Below, one piece after another: positions 20,882-31,318 of a stretch of DNA of 64,000 bases. Every line of letters begins with the position of its first letter. The first letter of the stretch is position 1. The notes under the pieces are model-generated. The model worked only from the letters and a program-made list of their open reading frames with translations, was not told where the DNA came from and searched no databases. This DNA is from Buttiauxella brennerae ATCC 51605 (GTDB lineage Bacteria; Pseudomonadota; Gammaproteobacteria; Enterobacterales; Enterobacteriaceae). Position numbers and translations under genes: made by a program. Location: assembly GCF_001654925.1 (NCBI RefSeq), contig NZ_LXER01000017.1, forward strand, positions 62,001 through 126,000, written 5' to 3'.

Positions 20882-22444
20882 ATGCAAACACAAAAACCAG
20901 CGCTCGAATCACTGACCTGTGACGCGCCATACCGCGATAACCCAACCGCCGTTTTCCATCAACTGTGTGGCGCTCGCCCGGCAACGCTGTTGCTTGAGTC
21001 TGCAGACATCGACAGCAAAGATGATTTAAAAAGCCTGCTGTTAGTTGACAGTGCGCTGCGCATCACCGCTTTAGGTGACACCGTCACCATTCACGCCCTT
21101 TCCGAGAACGGCGCTTCATTGCTGCCTTTACTGGATGCAGCCTTACCTGCTGGCGTGGAAAACGCACATTCACCGCAAGGCCGCGTGCTGCGTTTCCCGG
21201 CGATCAGCGCTTTGCTGGATGAAGATGCGCGCCTTTGTTCGCTGTCTGTGTTTGATGCTTTCCGCATTATGCAGGAGCTGGTTAGCGTGCCGGAAAACGA
21301 GCGCGAAGCGATGTTCTTTGGCGGCCTGTTTGCTTATGACCTGGTTGCCGGGTTTGAAGACCTGCCTGACCTTGTGCAGGATAATAGCTGCCCTGACTAC
21401 TGTTTCTACCTGGCAGAAACGCTGCTGGTTATCGACCACCAGAAAAAACATACCCGTATCCAGGCAAGCTTATTTACCCCATCAGCCGCTGAAAAACAGC
21501 GTCTGCTTCAACGCACCGCGCAATTGAGCAAACAGATGGAGCAGGAACCTGCGCCACTACCGGTGCAGAAAGTGGAACGCATGACCTGCGAATGCAACCA
21601 AAGCGACGAAGAATTTGGTGATGTCGTGCGTAAAATGCAAAAAGCGATTCGCATCGGTGAAATTTTCCAGGTTGTTCCATCGCGCCGTTTTTCACTGCCG
21701 TGCCCTTCTCCGCTTGCCGCTTACCAGACACTGAAAAAGAGCAACCCAAGCCCGTATATGTTCTTTATGCAGGATAACGATTTCACACTGTTTGGTGCGT
21801 CTCCGGAAAGCTCGCTGAAATATGATGCGACATCGCGCCAGATTGAAATCTACCCGATTGCCGGAACTCGCCCACGTGGCCGCCGCGCTGACGGTTCCCT
21901 TGATCGTGACCTCGACAGCCGCATTGAGCTGGAAATGCGTACCGACCATAAAGAGATGTCCGAGCACTTGATGCTAGTTGATCTGGCACGTAACGACCTG
22001 GCGCGTATTTGTACCCCGGGCAGCCGCTATGTTGCCGACTTAACCAAAGTGGACCGTTACTCCTTTGTGATGCACCTGGTTTCCCGTGTGGTTGGCGAAC
22101 TGCATAAAGATCTCGATGTACTGCACGCATACCGCGCTTGCATGAATATGGGCACCCTGAGCGGCGCACCAAAAGTGCGCGCCATGCAGCTGATTGCCAA
22201 AGCCGAAGGTGTGCGCCGTGGCAGCTACGGCGGTGCCGTCGGTTACTTTACCGCTCATGGTGATTTAGACACCTGCATCGTTATCCGCTCAGCGTACGTT
22301 GAAAATGGCATTGCCACCGTGCAAGCCGGTGCCGGTGTGGTGCTCGATTCTGTACCGCAATCGGAAGCCGACGAAACCCGCAACAAAGCCCGCGCTGTAC
22401 TGCGCGCTATCGCCACCGCGCATCACGCACAGGAGATTTTCTGA
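20882..22444 (+). CDS. trpE: Anthranilate synthase component I
   Basis: 520 residues, as in E. coli. The tryptophan feedback site LLLES is at about residue 37, and the chorismate-binding domain carries [14 protein letters not shown] and the [10 protein letters not shown] region. It forms anthranilate from chorismate with ammonia supplied by the TrpG domain of the next gene. Stop and start overlap with trpGD (TGATG), so translation is coupled. It is the first structural gene of the attenuated operon. Confidence 0.98.
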   Translation: MQTQKPALESLTCDAPYRDNPTAVFHQLCGARPATLLLESADIDSKDDLKSLLLVDSALRITALGDTVTIHALSENGASLLPLLDAALPAGVENAHSPQGRVLRFPAISALLDEDARLCSLSVFDAFRIMQELVSVPENEREAMFFGGLFAYDLVAGFEDLPDLVQDNSCPDYCFYLAETLLVIDHQKKHTRIQASLFTPSAAEKQRLLQRTAQLSKQMEQEPAPLPVQKVERMTCECNQSDEEFGDVVRKMQKAIRIGEIFQVVPSRRFSLPCPSPLAAYQTLKKSNPSPYMFFMQDNDFTLFGASPESSLKYDATSRQIEIYPIAGTRPRGRRADGSLDRDLDSRIELEMRTDHKEMSEHLMLVDLARNDLARICTPGSRYVADLTKVDRYSFVMHLVSRVVGELHKDLDVLHAYRACMNMGTLSGAPKVRAMQLIAKAEGVRRGSYGGAVGYFTAHGDLDTCIVIRSAYVENGIATVQAGAGVVLDSVPQSEADETRNKARAVLRAIATAHHAQEIF

Positions 22445-24039
22445 TGGCTGACATTCTGCTGCTCGATAACATCGACTCGTTCACTTATAACCTGGCGGAC
22501 CAACTGCGTGCCAACGGCCACAATGTCGTCATTTATCGTAACCATGTTCCGGCGCAAACCTTAATTGAGCGCCTGGCAACCATGGACAACCCGGTGCTGA
22601 TGCTGTCGCCAGGCCCTGGTGCACCCAGTGAAGCCGGTTGCATGCCAGAATTACTGACTCGCCTGCGCGGTAAATTACCGATTATTGGCATCTGCCTGGG
22701 CCACCAGGCGATTGTTGAAGCTTACGGTGGATATGTCGGTCAGGCGGGGGAAATCCTGCACGGTAAAGCGTCAATCATTTCGCACGATGGCGAAGCGATG
22801 TTTGCGAATCTCCCTAACCCGCTGCCGGTTGCCCGTTACCACTCACTGGTCGGCAGTAATATTCCAGCTGGCCTGACGATTAATGCCCATTTTGATGGCA
22901 TGGTGATGGCCGTTCGTCACGATGCTGACCGTGTGTGTGGCTTCCAGTTCCACCCTGAGTCAATTCTGACTACGCATGGCGCACGCTTGCTAGAACAGAC
23001 TCTCGACTGGGCGCTGCTGAAGTTAAAGCAAGCCAACACGCTGCAACCGATTCTCGACAAACTCTACCAGGCACAGACCCTGAGCCGCGAAGAGAGCCAC
23101 CAGCTGTTTGCCGCCATCGTTCGTGGCGAGCTGAAACCAGAACAACTGGCAGCCGCACTGGTGAGCATGAAAGTACGCGGTGAGCATCCGAATGAAATTG
23201 CCGGTGCCGCAACCGCGTTGCTGGAAGCCGCAGCACCGTTCCCAAGCCCGGACTACCCGTTTGCAGATATCGTCGGTACCGGTGGTGATGGCAGTAACAG
23301 CATCAATATCTCTACCGCCAGTGCTTTTGTTGCCGCAGCCGTTGGGCTGAAAGTCGCCAAACACGGTAACCGTAGCGTTTCCAGTAAATCCGGTTCATCC
23401 GATTTACTGGCCGCCTTCGGTATTAACCTGGAGATGAGTGCCGAAGCGTCCCGTCAAGCGCTGGATGATTTGGGCGTCTGTTTCCTGTTTGCTCCGAAAT
23501 ACCACACCGGTTTTCGCCACGCGATGCCTGTGCGCCAGCAGTTAAAAACGCGCACCCTGTTTAACGTGCTCGGGCCGCTAATTAACCCGGCGCATCCACA
23601 GATGGCGCTGATTGGTGTCTACAGCGCAGAACTGGTGTTACCGATTGCAGAAACGCTGCGTGTTCTGGGTTACAAACGTGCCGCAGTGGTGCATAGCGGT
23701 GGAATGGACGAAGTTTCTCTGCATGCCACCACTCAGGTTGCTGAACTGCACAACGGTGAGATAAAAAGTTACCAACTGGAAGCGACCGATTTTGGTCTTC
23801 CGGCTTACCACCAGGACGAGCTTGCAGGCGGCACACCGGAAGAAAACCGTGACATTCTCACCCGCCTGTTACAAGGTAAAGGTGAGACAGCTCATGAGTC
23901 AGCAGTGGCGGTCAACGTCGCGATGTTAATGCGTCTGCATGGGCAAGAAGATCTTAAAGCGAACGCACAACGAGTGCTGGAAGTACTGCGCAGCGGTGCT
24001 GCGTATGACCGGGTTACAGCACTGGCAGGAAGAGGATAA
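22444..24039 (+). CDS. trpGD: Fused glutamine amidotransferase / anthranilate phosphoribosyltransferase
   Basis: 531 residues. The TrpG glutaminase domain (residues 1-195) has the catalytic Cys in [15 protein letters not shown] and His/Glu in HPES. The TrpD domain (about 200-531) has [14 protein letters not shown] and [15 protein letters not shown] for phosphoribosyl pyrophosphate and anthranilate. The G-D fusion is typical of enteric bacteria. Its product partners TrpE in an alpha2beta2 complex and also does the second pathway step. Confidence 0.98.
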   Translation: MADILLLDNIDSFTYNLADQLRANGHNVVIYRNHVPAQTLIERLATMDNPVLMLSPGPGAPSEAGCMPELLTRLRGKLPIIGICLGHQAIVEAYGGYVGQAGEILHGKASIISHDGEAMFANLPNPLPVARYHSLVGSNIPAGLTINAHFDGMVMAVRHDADRVCGFQFHPESILTTHGARLLEQTLDWALLKLKQANTLQPILDKLYQAQTLSREESHQLFAAIVRGELKPEQLAAALVSMKVRGEHPNEIAGAATALLEAAAPFPSPDYPFADIVGTGGDGSNSINISTASAFVAAAVGLKVAKHGNRSVSSKSGSSDLLAAFGINLEMSAEASRQALDDLGVCFLFAPKYHTGFRHAMPVRQQLKTRTLFNVLGPLINPAHPQMALIGVYSAELVLPIAETLRVLGYKRAAVVHSGGMDEVSLHATTQVAELHNGEIKSYQLEATDFGLPAYHQDELAGGTPEENRDILTRLLQGKGETAHESAVAVNVAMLMRLHGQEDLKANAQRVLEVLRSGAAYDRVTALAGRG

Positions 24040-24042
24040 GTC

Positions 24043-25404
24043 ATGCAGGAAACCGTATTAAAGAAGATCGTCATTGATAAGGCGATTTGGGTTGAAGCAC
24101 GCAAGCAACAACAACCCCTGGCAAGTTTCCAGAACAACATCGTACCGGCGACACGTAATTTTTATCACGCGCTGCAAGGGGCTCGCACCGCTTTCATTCT
24201 GGAGTGCAAAAAAGCCTCTCCATCCAAAGGCGTGATTCGTGATGATTTTGACCCGGCGCGTATTGCAAACGTTTATAAACACTACGCTTCTGCGATTTCA
24301 GTCTTAACCGACGAAAAGTATTTCCAGGGCAGTTTTGATTTCTTGCCGATTGTCAGTGACATTGTCACGCAGCCGGTGCTGTGCAAAGACTTTATTATCG
24401 ACTCGTATCAGATTCATCTGGCGCGTTTTTATCAGGCCGATGCCTGCTTATTGATGCTCTCCGTGCTTGATGATGCTCAGTATCGCCAGCTTGCAGCTGT
24501 AGCGCACAGCCTGAATATGGGCGTGCTGACCGAAGTCAGTAATGAAGAAGAGCTGGAACGTGCTATCGAGCTTGGCGCTAAAGTTGTGGGTATCAACAAC
24601 CGTGATCTGCGTGATTTGTCGATTGACCTGAATCGTACTCGCCAGCTTGCACCGCGCCTCGGCCACGGAGTTACAGTTATCAGCGAATCGGGCATCAGCA
24701 ATTACGGCCAGATTCGTGAGCTGAGCCATTTCGCTAACGGCTTCCTGATCGGTTCAGCCTTGATGGGCGAAGACGATCTGAATGCTGCGGTTCGCCGCGT
24801 AACGTTAGGCGAAAACAAAGTCTGTGGCCTGACTCGCCCGCAAGATTCCCGCGCCGCCTTTGAAGCGGGCGCAATTTACGGCGGCCTGATTTTTGTTCCG
24901 TCATCGCCACGTTTTGTCAGCGACGAAACGGCTGCAACAGTGATTGCCGCCGCGCCATTGAAATATGTCGGTGTGTTCCGTGACACAGCTGTGGATGATG
25001 TGGTGCAGAAAGCCGCTCAACTGTCACTGACTGCGGTGCAACTGCACGGTGATGAAAACCAGGTTTATATTGACGCGCTTCGCGCAGCCCTTCCGGCCAA
25101 AGTACAAATCTGGAAAGCACTGAGCGTAAAAGAAAGCCTGCCGGCACGCGATTTGAACCACGTCGACAAATACCTGTTCGACAACGGCCAGGGCGGTAGC
25201 GGCAAGCGTTTTGACTGGTCACTCCTTGCAGGTCAGAATCTGGAAAACGTGATTCTGGCTGGCGGACTGGGTGCTGATAACTGCGTGGACGCGGCGAAAA
25301 CGGGCTGCGTAGGTTTAGATTTCAACTCAGGTGTCGAAAGCGCACCGGGTATTAAAGATGCTAACAAGCTGGCTGCCGTCTTCCAGACGCTGCGGGCTTA
25401 CTAA
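24043..25404 (+). CDS. trpCF: Fused indole-3-glycerol phosphate synthase / phosphoribosylanthranilate isomerase
   Basis: 453 residues in two TIM barrels. The N-terminal IGPS domain (1-255) has [13 protein letters not shown] and [11 protein letters not shown]; the C-terminal PRAI domain (from about 256) has [10 protein letters not shown] and LAGGLGADN. The C-F fusion is the enteric arrangement. It performs steps three and four of tryptophan synthesis and lies 3 bp after trpGD. Confidence 0.98.
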   Translation: MQETVLKKIVIDKAIWVEARKQQQPLASFQNNIVPATRNFYHALQGARTAFILECKKASPSKGVIRDDFDPARIANVYKHYASAISVLTDEKYFQGSFDFLPIVSDIVTQPVLCKDFIIDSYQIHLARFYQADACLLMLSVLDDAQYRQLAAVAHSLNMGVLTEVSNEEELERAIELGAKVVGINNRDLRDLSIDLNRTRQLAPRLGHGVTVISESGISNYGQIRELSHFANGFLIGSALMGEDDLNAAVRRVTLGENKVCGLTRPQDSRAAFEAGAIYGGLIFVPSSPRFVSDETAATVIAAAPLKYVGVFRDTAVDDVVQKAAQLSLTAVQLHGDENQVYIDALRAALPAKVQIWKALSVKESLPARDLNHVDKYLFDNGQGGSGKRFDWSLLAGQNLENVILAGGLGADNCVDAAKTGCVGLDFNSGVESAPGIKDANKLAAVFQTLRAY

Positions 25405-25414
25405 GGAAAATATC

Positions 25415-26605
25415 ATGACGTTACTTAATCCCTATTTCGGTGAGTTTGGTGGCATGTATGTGCCGCAGATCCTGATGCCTGCTCTGCGTCAGTTAGAAGA
25501 AGCTTTCGTCTCTGCACAAAGTGATGCTGAATTTCAGGCTGAATTTAACGACCTGCTGAAAAACTACGCGGGCCGCCCGACGGCACTGACCAAATGCCGC
25601 AATCTGACGGCTGGCACTAAAACCACGTTGTATTTAAAGCGTGAAGATTTGCTGCACGGTGGCGCGCACAAAACTAACCAGGTGCTTGGCCAGGCACTGC
25701 TTGCCAAGAAAATGGGCAAAACCGAAATCATCGCCGAAACTGGCGCGGGCCAACATGGTGTTGCGTCAGCGTTAGCCAGTGCTCTGCTTGGCCTGAAATG
25801 CCGCATTTATATGGGTGCAAAAGACGTTGAGCGCCAGTCGCCAAACGTGTTCCGTATGCGTTTAATGGGCGCGGAAGTGATTCCTGTGCACAGTGGTTCT
25901 GCAACGCTGAAAGATGCCTGCAACGAAGCATTGCGCGACTGGTCTGGTAGCTACGACACCGCGCACTATATGCTCGGCACCGCAGCAGGCCCGCACCCGT
26001 TCCCGACTATTGTGCGTGAATTCCAGCGCATGATTGGCGAAGAAACCAAAGCGCAAATCCTTGAAAAAGAAGGCCGTCTGCCAGATGCCGTTATCGCCTG
26101 CGTAGGCGGTGGTTCTAACGCCATTGGTATGTTTGCTGATTTCATCAACGATCCGCAAGTTGGCCTGATTGGTGTTGAACCCGCCGGGCACGGTATCGAA
26201 AGCGGTGAACACGGCGCGCCACTGAAACATGGTCGCGTAGGTATCTACTTCGGTATGAAATCGCCGATGATGCAAACCGACGAAGGCCAGATTGAAGAGT
26301 CTTATTCAATTTCCGCCGGGCTGGACTTCCCTTCTGTCGGGCCACAGCATGCGCACCTCAACAGCATTGGCCGTGCAGATTACGTTTCAATCACCGATGA
26401 CGAAGCACTGGAAGCATTCAAAACGCTGTGTCGCAGTGAAGGTATTATTCCGGCGCTGGAATCTTCCCACGCCCTGGCTCACGCGCTGAAAATGATCAAA
26501 GAGAATCCAGAAAAAGAACAACTGCTGGTGGTAAACCTCTCTGGCCGTGGTGACAAAGATATCTTCACCGTTCACGACATTCTGAAAGCACGAGGGGAAA
26601 TCTAA
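25415..26605 (+). CDS. trpB: Tryptophan synthase beta chain
   Basis: 396 residues starting [13 protein letters not shown] (E. coli 397). The PLP lysine is in [12 protein letters not shown], the phosphate-binding glycine-rich loop is GGGSNAIG, and the conserved [10 protein letters not shown] is present. It condenses indole and serine to tryptophan, receiving indole through a tunnel from TrpA. AAGGAAAA precedes the ATG, 10 bp after trpCF. Its stop overlaps the trpA start (TAATG). Confidence 0.98.
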   Translation: MTLLNPYFGEFGGMYVPQILMPALRQLEEAFVSAQSDAEFQAEFNDLLKNYAGRPTALTKCRNLTAGTKTTLYLKREDLLHGGAHKTNQVLGQALLAKKMGKTEIIAETGAGQHGVASALASALLGLKCRIYMGAKDVERQSPNVFRMRLMGAEVIPVHSGSATLKDACNEALRDWSGSYDTAHYMLGTAAGPHPFPTIVREFQRMIGEETKAQILEKEGRLPDAVIACVGGGSNAIGMFADFINDPQVGLIGVEPAGHGIESGEHGAPLKHGRVGIYFGMKSPMMQTDEGQIEESYSISAGLDFPSVGPQHAHLNSIGRADYVSITDDEALEAFKTLCRSEGIIPALESSHALAHALKMIKENPEKEQLLVVNLSGRGDKDIFTVHDILKARGEI

Positions 26606-27411
26606 TGGAACGTTATCAACACGCATTTGAACAGTTGCAGGCTCGTAAAGAAGGCGCTTTCGTTCCCTTCGTGACGCTTGGCGATCCGTCTCCGGAACAG
26701 TCACTGAAGATTATCGACACGCTGATTGAAGCGGGTGCCGATGCGCTGGAGTTGGGCATCCCCTTCTCTGACCCGTTAGCGGATGGCCCAACCATTCAGA
26801 ATGCTGCTCTGCGTGCATTTGCCGCAGGTGTCACACCAACGCAGTGTTTCGAAATGCTGGCCGTTATTCGCCAGAAGCATCCGACGATTCCGATTGGCTT
26901 GCTGATGTATGCCAACCTGGTATTTAGCCGCGGTATTGATGAGTTTTACGCGTTGTGTGCCAAAGTGGGTGTCGATTCGGTATTGATTGCTGATGTGCCA
27001 ATCGAAGAGTCTGCGCCATTCCGCCAGGCAGCGATGCGCCACAACGTTGCACCGATTTTCATCTGCCCACCTAACGCTGACGACGCGCTGCTGCGTGAAA
27101 TCGCCACACATGGCCGTGGATATACCTATCTGCTGTCTCGTGCAGGCGTGACCGGTGCTGAAACCCGTGCGCAGTTACCGCTTCACCATCTGGTGGAAAA
27201 ACTGACTGAGTTTGGTGCGGCACCTTCACTGCAAGGCTTTGGTATTTCTGAACCTTCACAGGTGAAAGATGCAATTGATGCCGGCGCTGCCGGGGCGATT
27301 TCGGGTTCCGCGATTGTGAAAATCATCGAGAAGAATTTGGATAAACCAGATGTGATGTTGAGCGAGCTGAAAGCGTTTGTTCAGAGCTTGAAAGCCGCGA
27401 CTCGTCGTTAA
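26605..27411 (+). CDS. trpA: Tryptophan synthase alpha chain
   Basis: 268 residues, as in E. coli. TIM barrel with catalytic Glu in [11 protein letters not shown] and Asp in [11 protein letters not shown], and the phosphate-binding [10 protein letters not shown] and GAISGSAIV. It cleaves indole-3-glycerol phosphate to indole. It is the last gene of the operon and is followed by a BIME. Confidence 0.98.
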   Translation: MERYQHAFEQLQARKEGAFVPFVTLGDPSPEQSLKIIDTLIEAGADALELGIPFSDPLADGPTIQNAALRAFAAGVTPTQCFEMLAVIRQKHPTIPIGLLMYANLVFSRGIDEFYALCAKVGVDSVLIADVPIEESAPFRQAAMRHNVAPIFICPPNADDALLREIATHGRGYTYLLSRAGVTGAETRAQLPLHHLVEKLTEFGAAPSLQGFGISEPSQVKDAIDAGAAGAISGSAIVKIIEKNLDKPDVMLSELKAFVQSLKAATRR

Positions 27412-27420
27412 TTTTATTGT

Positions 27421-27492
27421 TGCCGGATGGCGCTAACGCTAATCCGGCCTACAATTGCTCGCGTAGGTCGGATTAGCGCAGCGACATCCGAC
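27421..27492. repeat. REP/BIME pair downstream of trpA
   Basis: Two inverted REP-type palindromes of the enterobacterial class: GCCGGATGGCGCTAACGCTA followed by ATCCGGCCTACA, then GTAGGTCGGATTAGCGCAGC and GACATCCGACA in opposite orientation. Such elements lie at operon ends and can stabilise upstream mRNA or bind gyrase and IHF. This one lies between the convergent trpA and ompW. Confidence 0.85.
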
Positions 27493-27504
27493 ATTACTGT
27501 TCTA

Positions 27505-28137
27505 TCAGAAACGATAACCTGCCGAGAACATAAACACCCACGGATCGATGCGCGTTTTAATGTTCTGCTGCTCGCCACCGGCTTTAAACTTCACTTCAGT
27601 GTCAATATCCATGTACCACACCGACATGTTCAGCAACCAGTTATCATTAACCATATAATCCAGCCCAACTTGCCCTGCCGCTCCCCACGAATCTTTCACA
27701 CTCAGATCGCTTAAGCCTGCATCTTTTCCAGTCTGGTTAAAGTCGGCATCAAAGAAAGTGGTGTAGTTAATCCCTGCGCCGATATAGGGCCGCACTTTGC
27801 TCTTCGCATCGCCAAAGTACCACTGCGCCATTAAGGTCGGTGGCAGTTGACGAACCGTTGCCAGGTCGCCTGTCGGACCTAAACCAACACGGTGACGAAA
27901 CGGTGTTGCCGCCAGCAGTTCGATGCCGATGTTATCGGTCACCATATAGTCAAATGTCAGACCCAGTTGGGTATTGTTGCTGACGCTAAAACCGCCCATC
28001 CCAAGTACGTTGTCAGAACCTTCCGTTGGACGCACGGTTGCCGTACCCGCACGCATGAAGAATTCACCTTGTTGATGTGCCAGTGCTTCACCAGATAAGC
28101 AGGTTAATGCAAGTAACGCCACAGACAATTTTTTCAT
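27505..28137 (-). CDS. ompW: Outer-membrane porin OmpW
   Basis: 210 residues (E. coli 212). The signal peptide MKKLSVALLALTCLSGEALA precedes an eight-stranded barrel with alternating hydrophobic segments and the C-terminal aromatic end AGYRF needed for BAM insertion. OmpW forms a small hydrophobic channel and is a colicin S4 receptor. Position after trp is as in E. coli, although yciEFG, which lie nearby there, are missing here. The 120 bp upstream are AT-rich. Confidence 0.96.
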   Translation of the reverse strand: MKKLSVALLALTCLSGEALAHQQGEFFMRAGTATVRPTEGSDNVLGMGGFSVSNNTQLGLTFDYMVTDNIGIELLAATPFRHRVGLGPTGDLATVRQLPPTLMAQWYFGDAKSKVRPYIGAGINYTTFFDADFNQTGKDAGLSDLSVKDSWGAAGQVGLDYMVNDNWLLNMSVWYMDIDTEVKFKAGGEQQNIKTRIDPWVFMFSAGYRF

Positions 28138-28295
28138 AGCCCTCTCCTTGTGTTTTTTTAGGCGGGCTGAATATACCTATTATTGAGTATTAATTGATCT
28201 GGTGCCGATCACACTTTGCTGGCTAATTTAACATTTAATGATCTGGATTAATTTTTACTCATATTGCTTAAAATCAAAATATGTAGCCAGGTCCA

Positions 28296-28323
28296 GTACC
28301 GGGAGGTTATGACCTCCTGGTAC
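28296..28323. repeat. Intergenic hairpin
   Basis: Arms GTACCGGGAGGT/ACCTCCTGGTAC (one mismatch in 12 bp) with loop TATG in the interval between ompW and the transporter gene. There is no adjacent T-run, so terminator function is uncertain. The 50 bp to its right read as a short protein-like stretch and could be a gene remnant. Confidence 0.4.
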
Positions 28324-28373
28324 AAGGATGTTGAAGCGACGTTATCGCAGGCAGGCAAAGATTTCGGCTGGAT

Positions 28374-29783
28374 TCAAAGCGCGGTTGCCACTGATAAGGT
28401 CCGTCGTTTTGCTATTGTTGCCATAACCAGTACTAACATCATCAGGACTTCCATGCCGAGTACGCCAATCATCGCCTGCGGATAGTTGCCATGATTTTGT
28501 TGTTGCATGTGAAGGAATAAACCGCCGAGTACGGCTGGCCCCAGGGCCAATGTAGATTGCTGTAGGGTGCTGAGAATAGCGCTGGCTGCTCCGGCATCAT
28601 TCGGTTTGATATCTTGCATCCCGACGCGGTAAAAAGTATTGACGATTAAAGCCTGACCATAACCAATGAACACCGTTGCTGGCGCAATGATTAACGCACC
28701 GGCTGCATGGCCATAATGATATAGGGTTGCCATAAGACCGATAAGGCCAAAAATTTGCAGTGAAATACCTGACAACAAAATGGTGCTCATCGAATAGCGA
28801 GCAATGAGTTTTGGGGCATAACAGGCTGAGATAAAATAAGAAACGCCAAGTGCAATAAAACTATTACCCGATTGCCATGGCTCCATACCCATACCAGACT
28901 GTAAAGTCACTGCCAGGCAGAACATAAAACCTGACCAACAACTGAAAAATAATACTGCAATTAATAAGCCAAACCGAATGCTCGGGAGTTTAAGCAAATG
29001 AGGCGCGACAAGAGGTTGCAGGCCTCGTTTTTGTTGCAGCAAAGCAGCAGCGCGCATTAAATAACCGAGCGGCAATACCATTACCAGCATTGCCTGCATA
29101 TACCAGGGCCAATTTAATTCCGGGCCTAAGGTCATCGGAAACAGTAAACAGCACAACATAATTGCCAGAATAGATGTTCCTGGCCAGTCAATACGTGAAG
29201 GTGCTTCGCTACTAGTTTCTGGAATATATGAACGACTCAATAGCAGAAATAACACGCAAATTGGCACATTAATAAAGAAGGCGTTACGCCAGCCCAGTCC
29301 CGCTATATCTGCTGAGACCAGCCATCCGCCACCCATCTGGCCGATAATAAATGCAATACCACCAATTCCGCCATATAGACTTATTGCCCGTGCACGAGCG
29401 GGACCTTTTAACGTCACATGAAGCGTGGCAAGTATTTGCGGGACGATCAGTGCTGCGCCTGCACCCTGAAGCACTCGGGCAGCCAACAATTCATTTACAG
29501 AACCAGATATGCCACATAATAAAGAGGCTAAACCGAAAATAAATACACCTAATTGCAAAATACGGCGACGACCATTGTTATCACCCAGTTTGCTTCCCAC
29601 GGCAAGACAGACGGCAAACGCAACGCCATAAAGTGCAACAATAAGTTCCAACTGAGTCGATGTCGTACCAAGCGAGTGAGTAATAGAATCGAGGGCAACA
29701 TTAGTGATCGAAGTATCTATCATTGGCAACATCTGCGCTGTTAATAATAACAACAGGCCAGCGCGGCCAGGTGAAACATTCAT
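28374..29783 (-). CDS. MFS drug exporter, DHA2 (14-helix) family
   Basis: 469 residues from the ATG at 29783, which has GGAG six bases ahead. About 14 hydrophobic helices. MFS motif A appears as GSKLGDNNGRRRI after helix 2, and the antiporter-type glycine-rich helix 5 as GGIGGIAFIIGQMGGGWL; MIDTSITNVAL in helix 1 is typical of DHA2 proteins. These inner-membrane proton antiporters expel drugs, dyes or quaternary ammonium compounds; substrate unknown. It is divergent from a MmyB-type regulator, the usual arrangement for a regulator controlling the exporter. Confidence 0.88.
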   Translation of the reverse strand: MNVSPGRAGLLLLLTAQMLPMIDTSITNVALDSITHSLGTTSTQLELIVALYGVAFAVCLAVGSKLGDNNGRRRILQLGVFIFGLASLLCGISGSVNELLAARVLQGAGAALIVPQILATLHVTLKGPARARAISLYGGIGGIAFIIGQMGGGWLVSADIAGLGWRNAFFINVPICVLFLLLSRSYIPETSSEAPSRIDWPGTSILAIMLCCLLFPMTLGPELNWPWYMQAMLVMVLPLGYLMRAAALLQQKRGLQPLVAPHLLKLPSIRFGLLIAVLFFSCWSGFMFCLAVTLQSGMGMEPWQSGNSFIALGVSYFISACYAPKLIARYSMSTILLSGISLQIFGLIGLMATLYHYGHAAGALIIAPATVFIGYGQALIVNTFYRVGMQDIKPNDAGAASAILSTLQQSTLALGPAVLGGLFLHMQQQNHGNYPQAMIGVLGMEVLMMLVLVMATIAKRRTLSVATAL

Positions 29784-29842
29784 CAAGTACTCCACTGCAT
29801 AATTTAAAATTCGGATACAGTATTTCTGATGAATTAACACGG

Positions 29843-29866
29843 TACCAGTATTTGGTTATACTGGTA
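29843..29866. promoter_or_regulatory. Perfect operator-like inverted repeat
   Basis: TACCAGTAT-N6-ATACTGGTA, a perfect 9-bp inverted repeat in the 112-bp divergent gap between the exporter and the regulator gene. It is a good candidate binding site for the XRE/MmyB regulator or another repressor of both genes. Confidence 0.65.
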
Positions 29867-29895
29867 TTATCACTGCTACGATATTGGAATTTTTA

Positions 29896-30774
29896 ATGCC
29901 CCTGAAAGTCTCGCAAGAGATGCCCGCCAACCTCCTGGATGATAGCAATAAAATATTGGCTTTGTTTCTGCGTACACGGCGTGAAAGTCTTGATCCTGCT
30001 CGCCTGGGTTTACCACGTAGCGGTAGACGCCGCACGCCAGGTCTGCGTCGCGAAGAAGTCGCTATGCTCGCGAATATCGGGGTCACCTGGTATACCTGGC
30101 TTGAACAAGGGCGGAAAGTCAATCCGTCAACGGCTTCCATGGCAGCCATTGCTGATGCTCTGCAATGCACACCAGCTGAGACACGTTATTTGTTTATTCT
30201 TGCAGGCCTGCAACCTTCAGAAATGCCTATAGCATCAAAGTATGAAGAGGTCAGCGCAGCATCGCGGCGGATACTGGATACGCTCATGCCGCTCCCTGCC
30301 AGTATCGTCATGCCTAACTTTGATATTCAGGGTTATAACGCTAATTACTGTCGTTTGATGGGCGTTGATCTCGATAATGTGCCACACGATGATCGCAACT
30401 CAATTTACCAATATCTCACAAATGACCACTGGCATAATTTACTGGGCGACGACGATATTGTTTTGCCCATTTTTATCGCTTATTTCCATGCGGGTATGAC
30501 AGAACACCGCGGCGACCCACGTTGGGAAAATCTCTTAGAGCGATTTTTCGAGGCCTCTCCTGTATTCAAGCATTTCTGGGAACAGAGACACGAAGTACGT
30601 TATATCGAAAATCACACTATGACTTACTATCACCATGAATTAGGGCCATTCAAAATACAAAAGGTTAACTGGTTCTCCGCTCCCCGCGATGGGTCACGTC
30701 TGCTGGTTTATGTACCGGTAGATGAAAAAGGGGAGCGGATTATTGCCATGCTCGAGCATAAAGAGATGAACTAG
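29896..30774 (+). CDS. XRE-family regulator with MmyB-like ligand-binding domain
   Basis: 292 residues. An N-terminal helix-turn-helix (about residues 20-85) carries LRTRRESLDP, GRRRTPGLRREEVAMLANIGVTWYTWLEQGR, the signature of HTH_31/MmyB proteins. The C-terminal PAS-like MmyB domain (about 105-285) is thought to bind a small hydrophobic ligand, possibly a fatty acid. The ATG at 29896 is chosen; a TTG four codons upstream is possible. Members often regulate an adjacent exporter or dehydrogenase; the divergent DHA2 gene is the evident target. Confidence 0.88.
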   Translation: MPLKVSQEMPANLLDDSNKILALFLRTRRESLDPARLGLPRSGRRRTPGLRREEVAMLANIGVTWYTWLEQGRKVNPSTASMAAIADALQCTPAETRYLFILAGLQPSEMPIASKYEEVSAASRRILDTLMPLPASIVMPNFDIQGYNANYCRLMGVDLDNVPHDDRNSIYQYLTNDHWHNLLGDDDIVLPIFIAYFHAGMTEHRGDPRWENLLERFFEASPVFKHFWEQRHEVRYIENHTMTYYHHELGPFKIQKVNWFSAPRDGSRLLVYVPVDEKGERIIAMLEHKEMN

Positions 30775-31318
30775 TAGCCCATGGTCCTGCGAGTGATATT
30801 CACTCCTGGCCTGTGATGAAGGCTGGTCATGATGTCACTCGTTGTAATGACGGATTTATATAGCCACATTATATATTTCACGAGAATCATCCAGGCGAAC
30901 AAGTTAAGAATGTAGTGGTTATCATTTATTCAAAGGCGAACCGGTAAGCTACAGCGTAGTCCTGGTTCCTGCCGCCCCTTATTATTATGAATCCTGTAAC
31001 CGTACCAACATGTTGGTCCTGCATGAGTAAATCATCACGCACAACAGCAGGCTGATCTGTGCCAGAAACCGCATGATAAAAGTCTGAAACACCAAAACCG
31101 TGCAGGCATTAGTGACCGTATCAGGATAATCAGCTTAACCGCCGCATTGCTGTCCAGTTGCAGTAATTACGCTGATAGAACGGTAACTGCGCTTAATGAT
31201 GAATCACCATGCGTGAACCTGCCATATTCTAGTGAATCTAGAACTTCCGCTCCTGGCTCAGAGCAGACTACCAGGACTTACAGTCCGCTCTGAGCGACAA
31301 GATAACTAAACTGTCTAA
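30775..31318. other. Gene-poor accessory interval with a long hairpin
   Basis: 544 bp with no supported gene. At 31256-31295 arms GCTCAGAGC+GACT pair with AGTC+GCTCTGAGC (13 bp with one internal mismatch) around a 12-nt loop, 23 bp after the kinase gene's stop; it may end that transcript though no T-run follows. A small inverted repeat TTCTAG/CTAGAA lies just left. The rest looks like decayed DNA; nothing recognisable. Confidence 0.45.

Noticed and set aside
28325-28395. Coding remnant reading through from an intergenic ORF into the exporter 3' end
   Set aside because: Only about 20 codons look protein-like and no family could be named; not enough to call a gene.
31256-31295. attC-type recombination site next to the APH gene
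   Set aside because: The hairpin lacks the RYYYAAC/GTTRRRY core pair and no integrase or cassette array is present.
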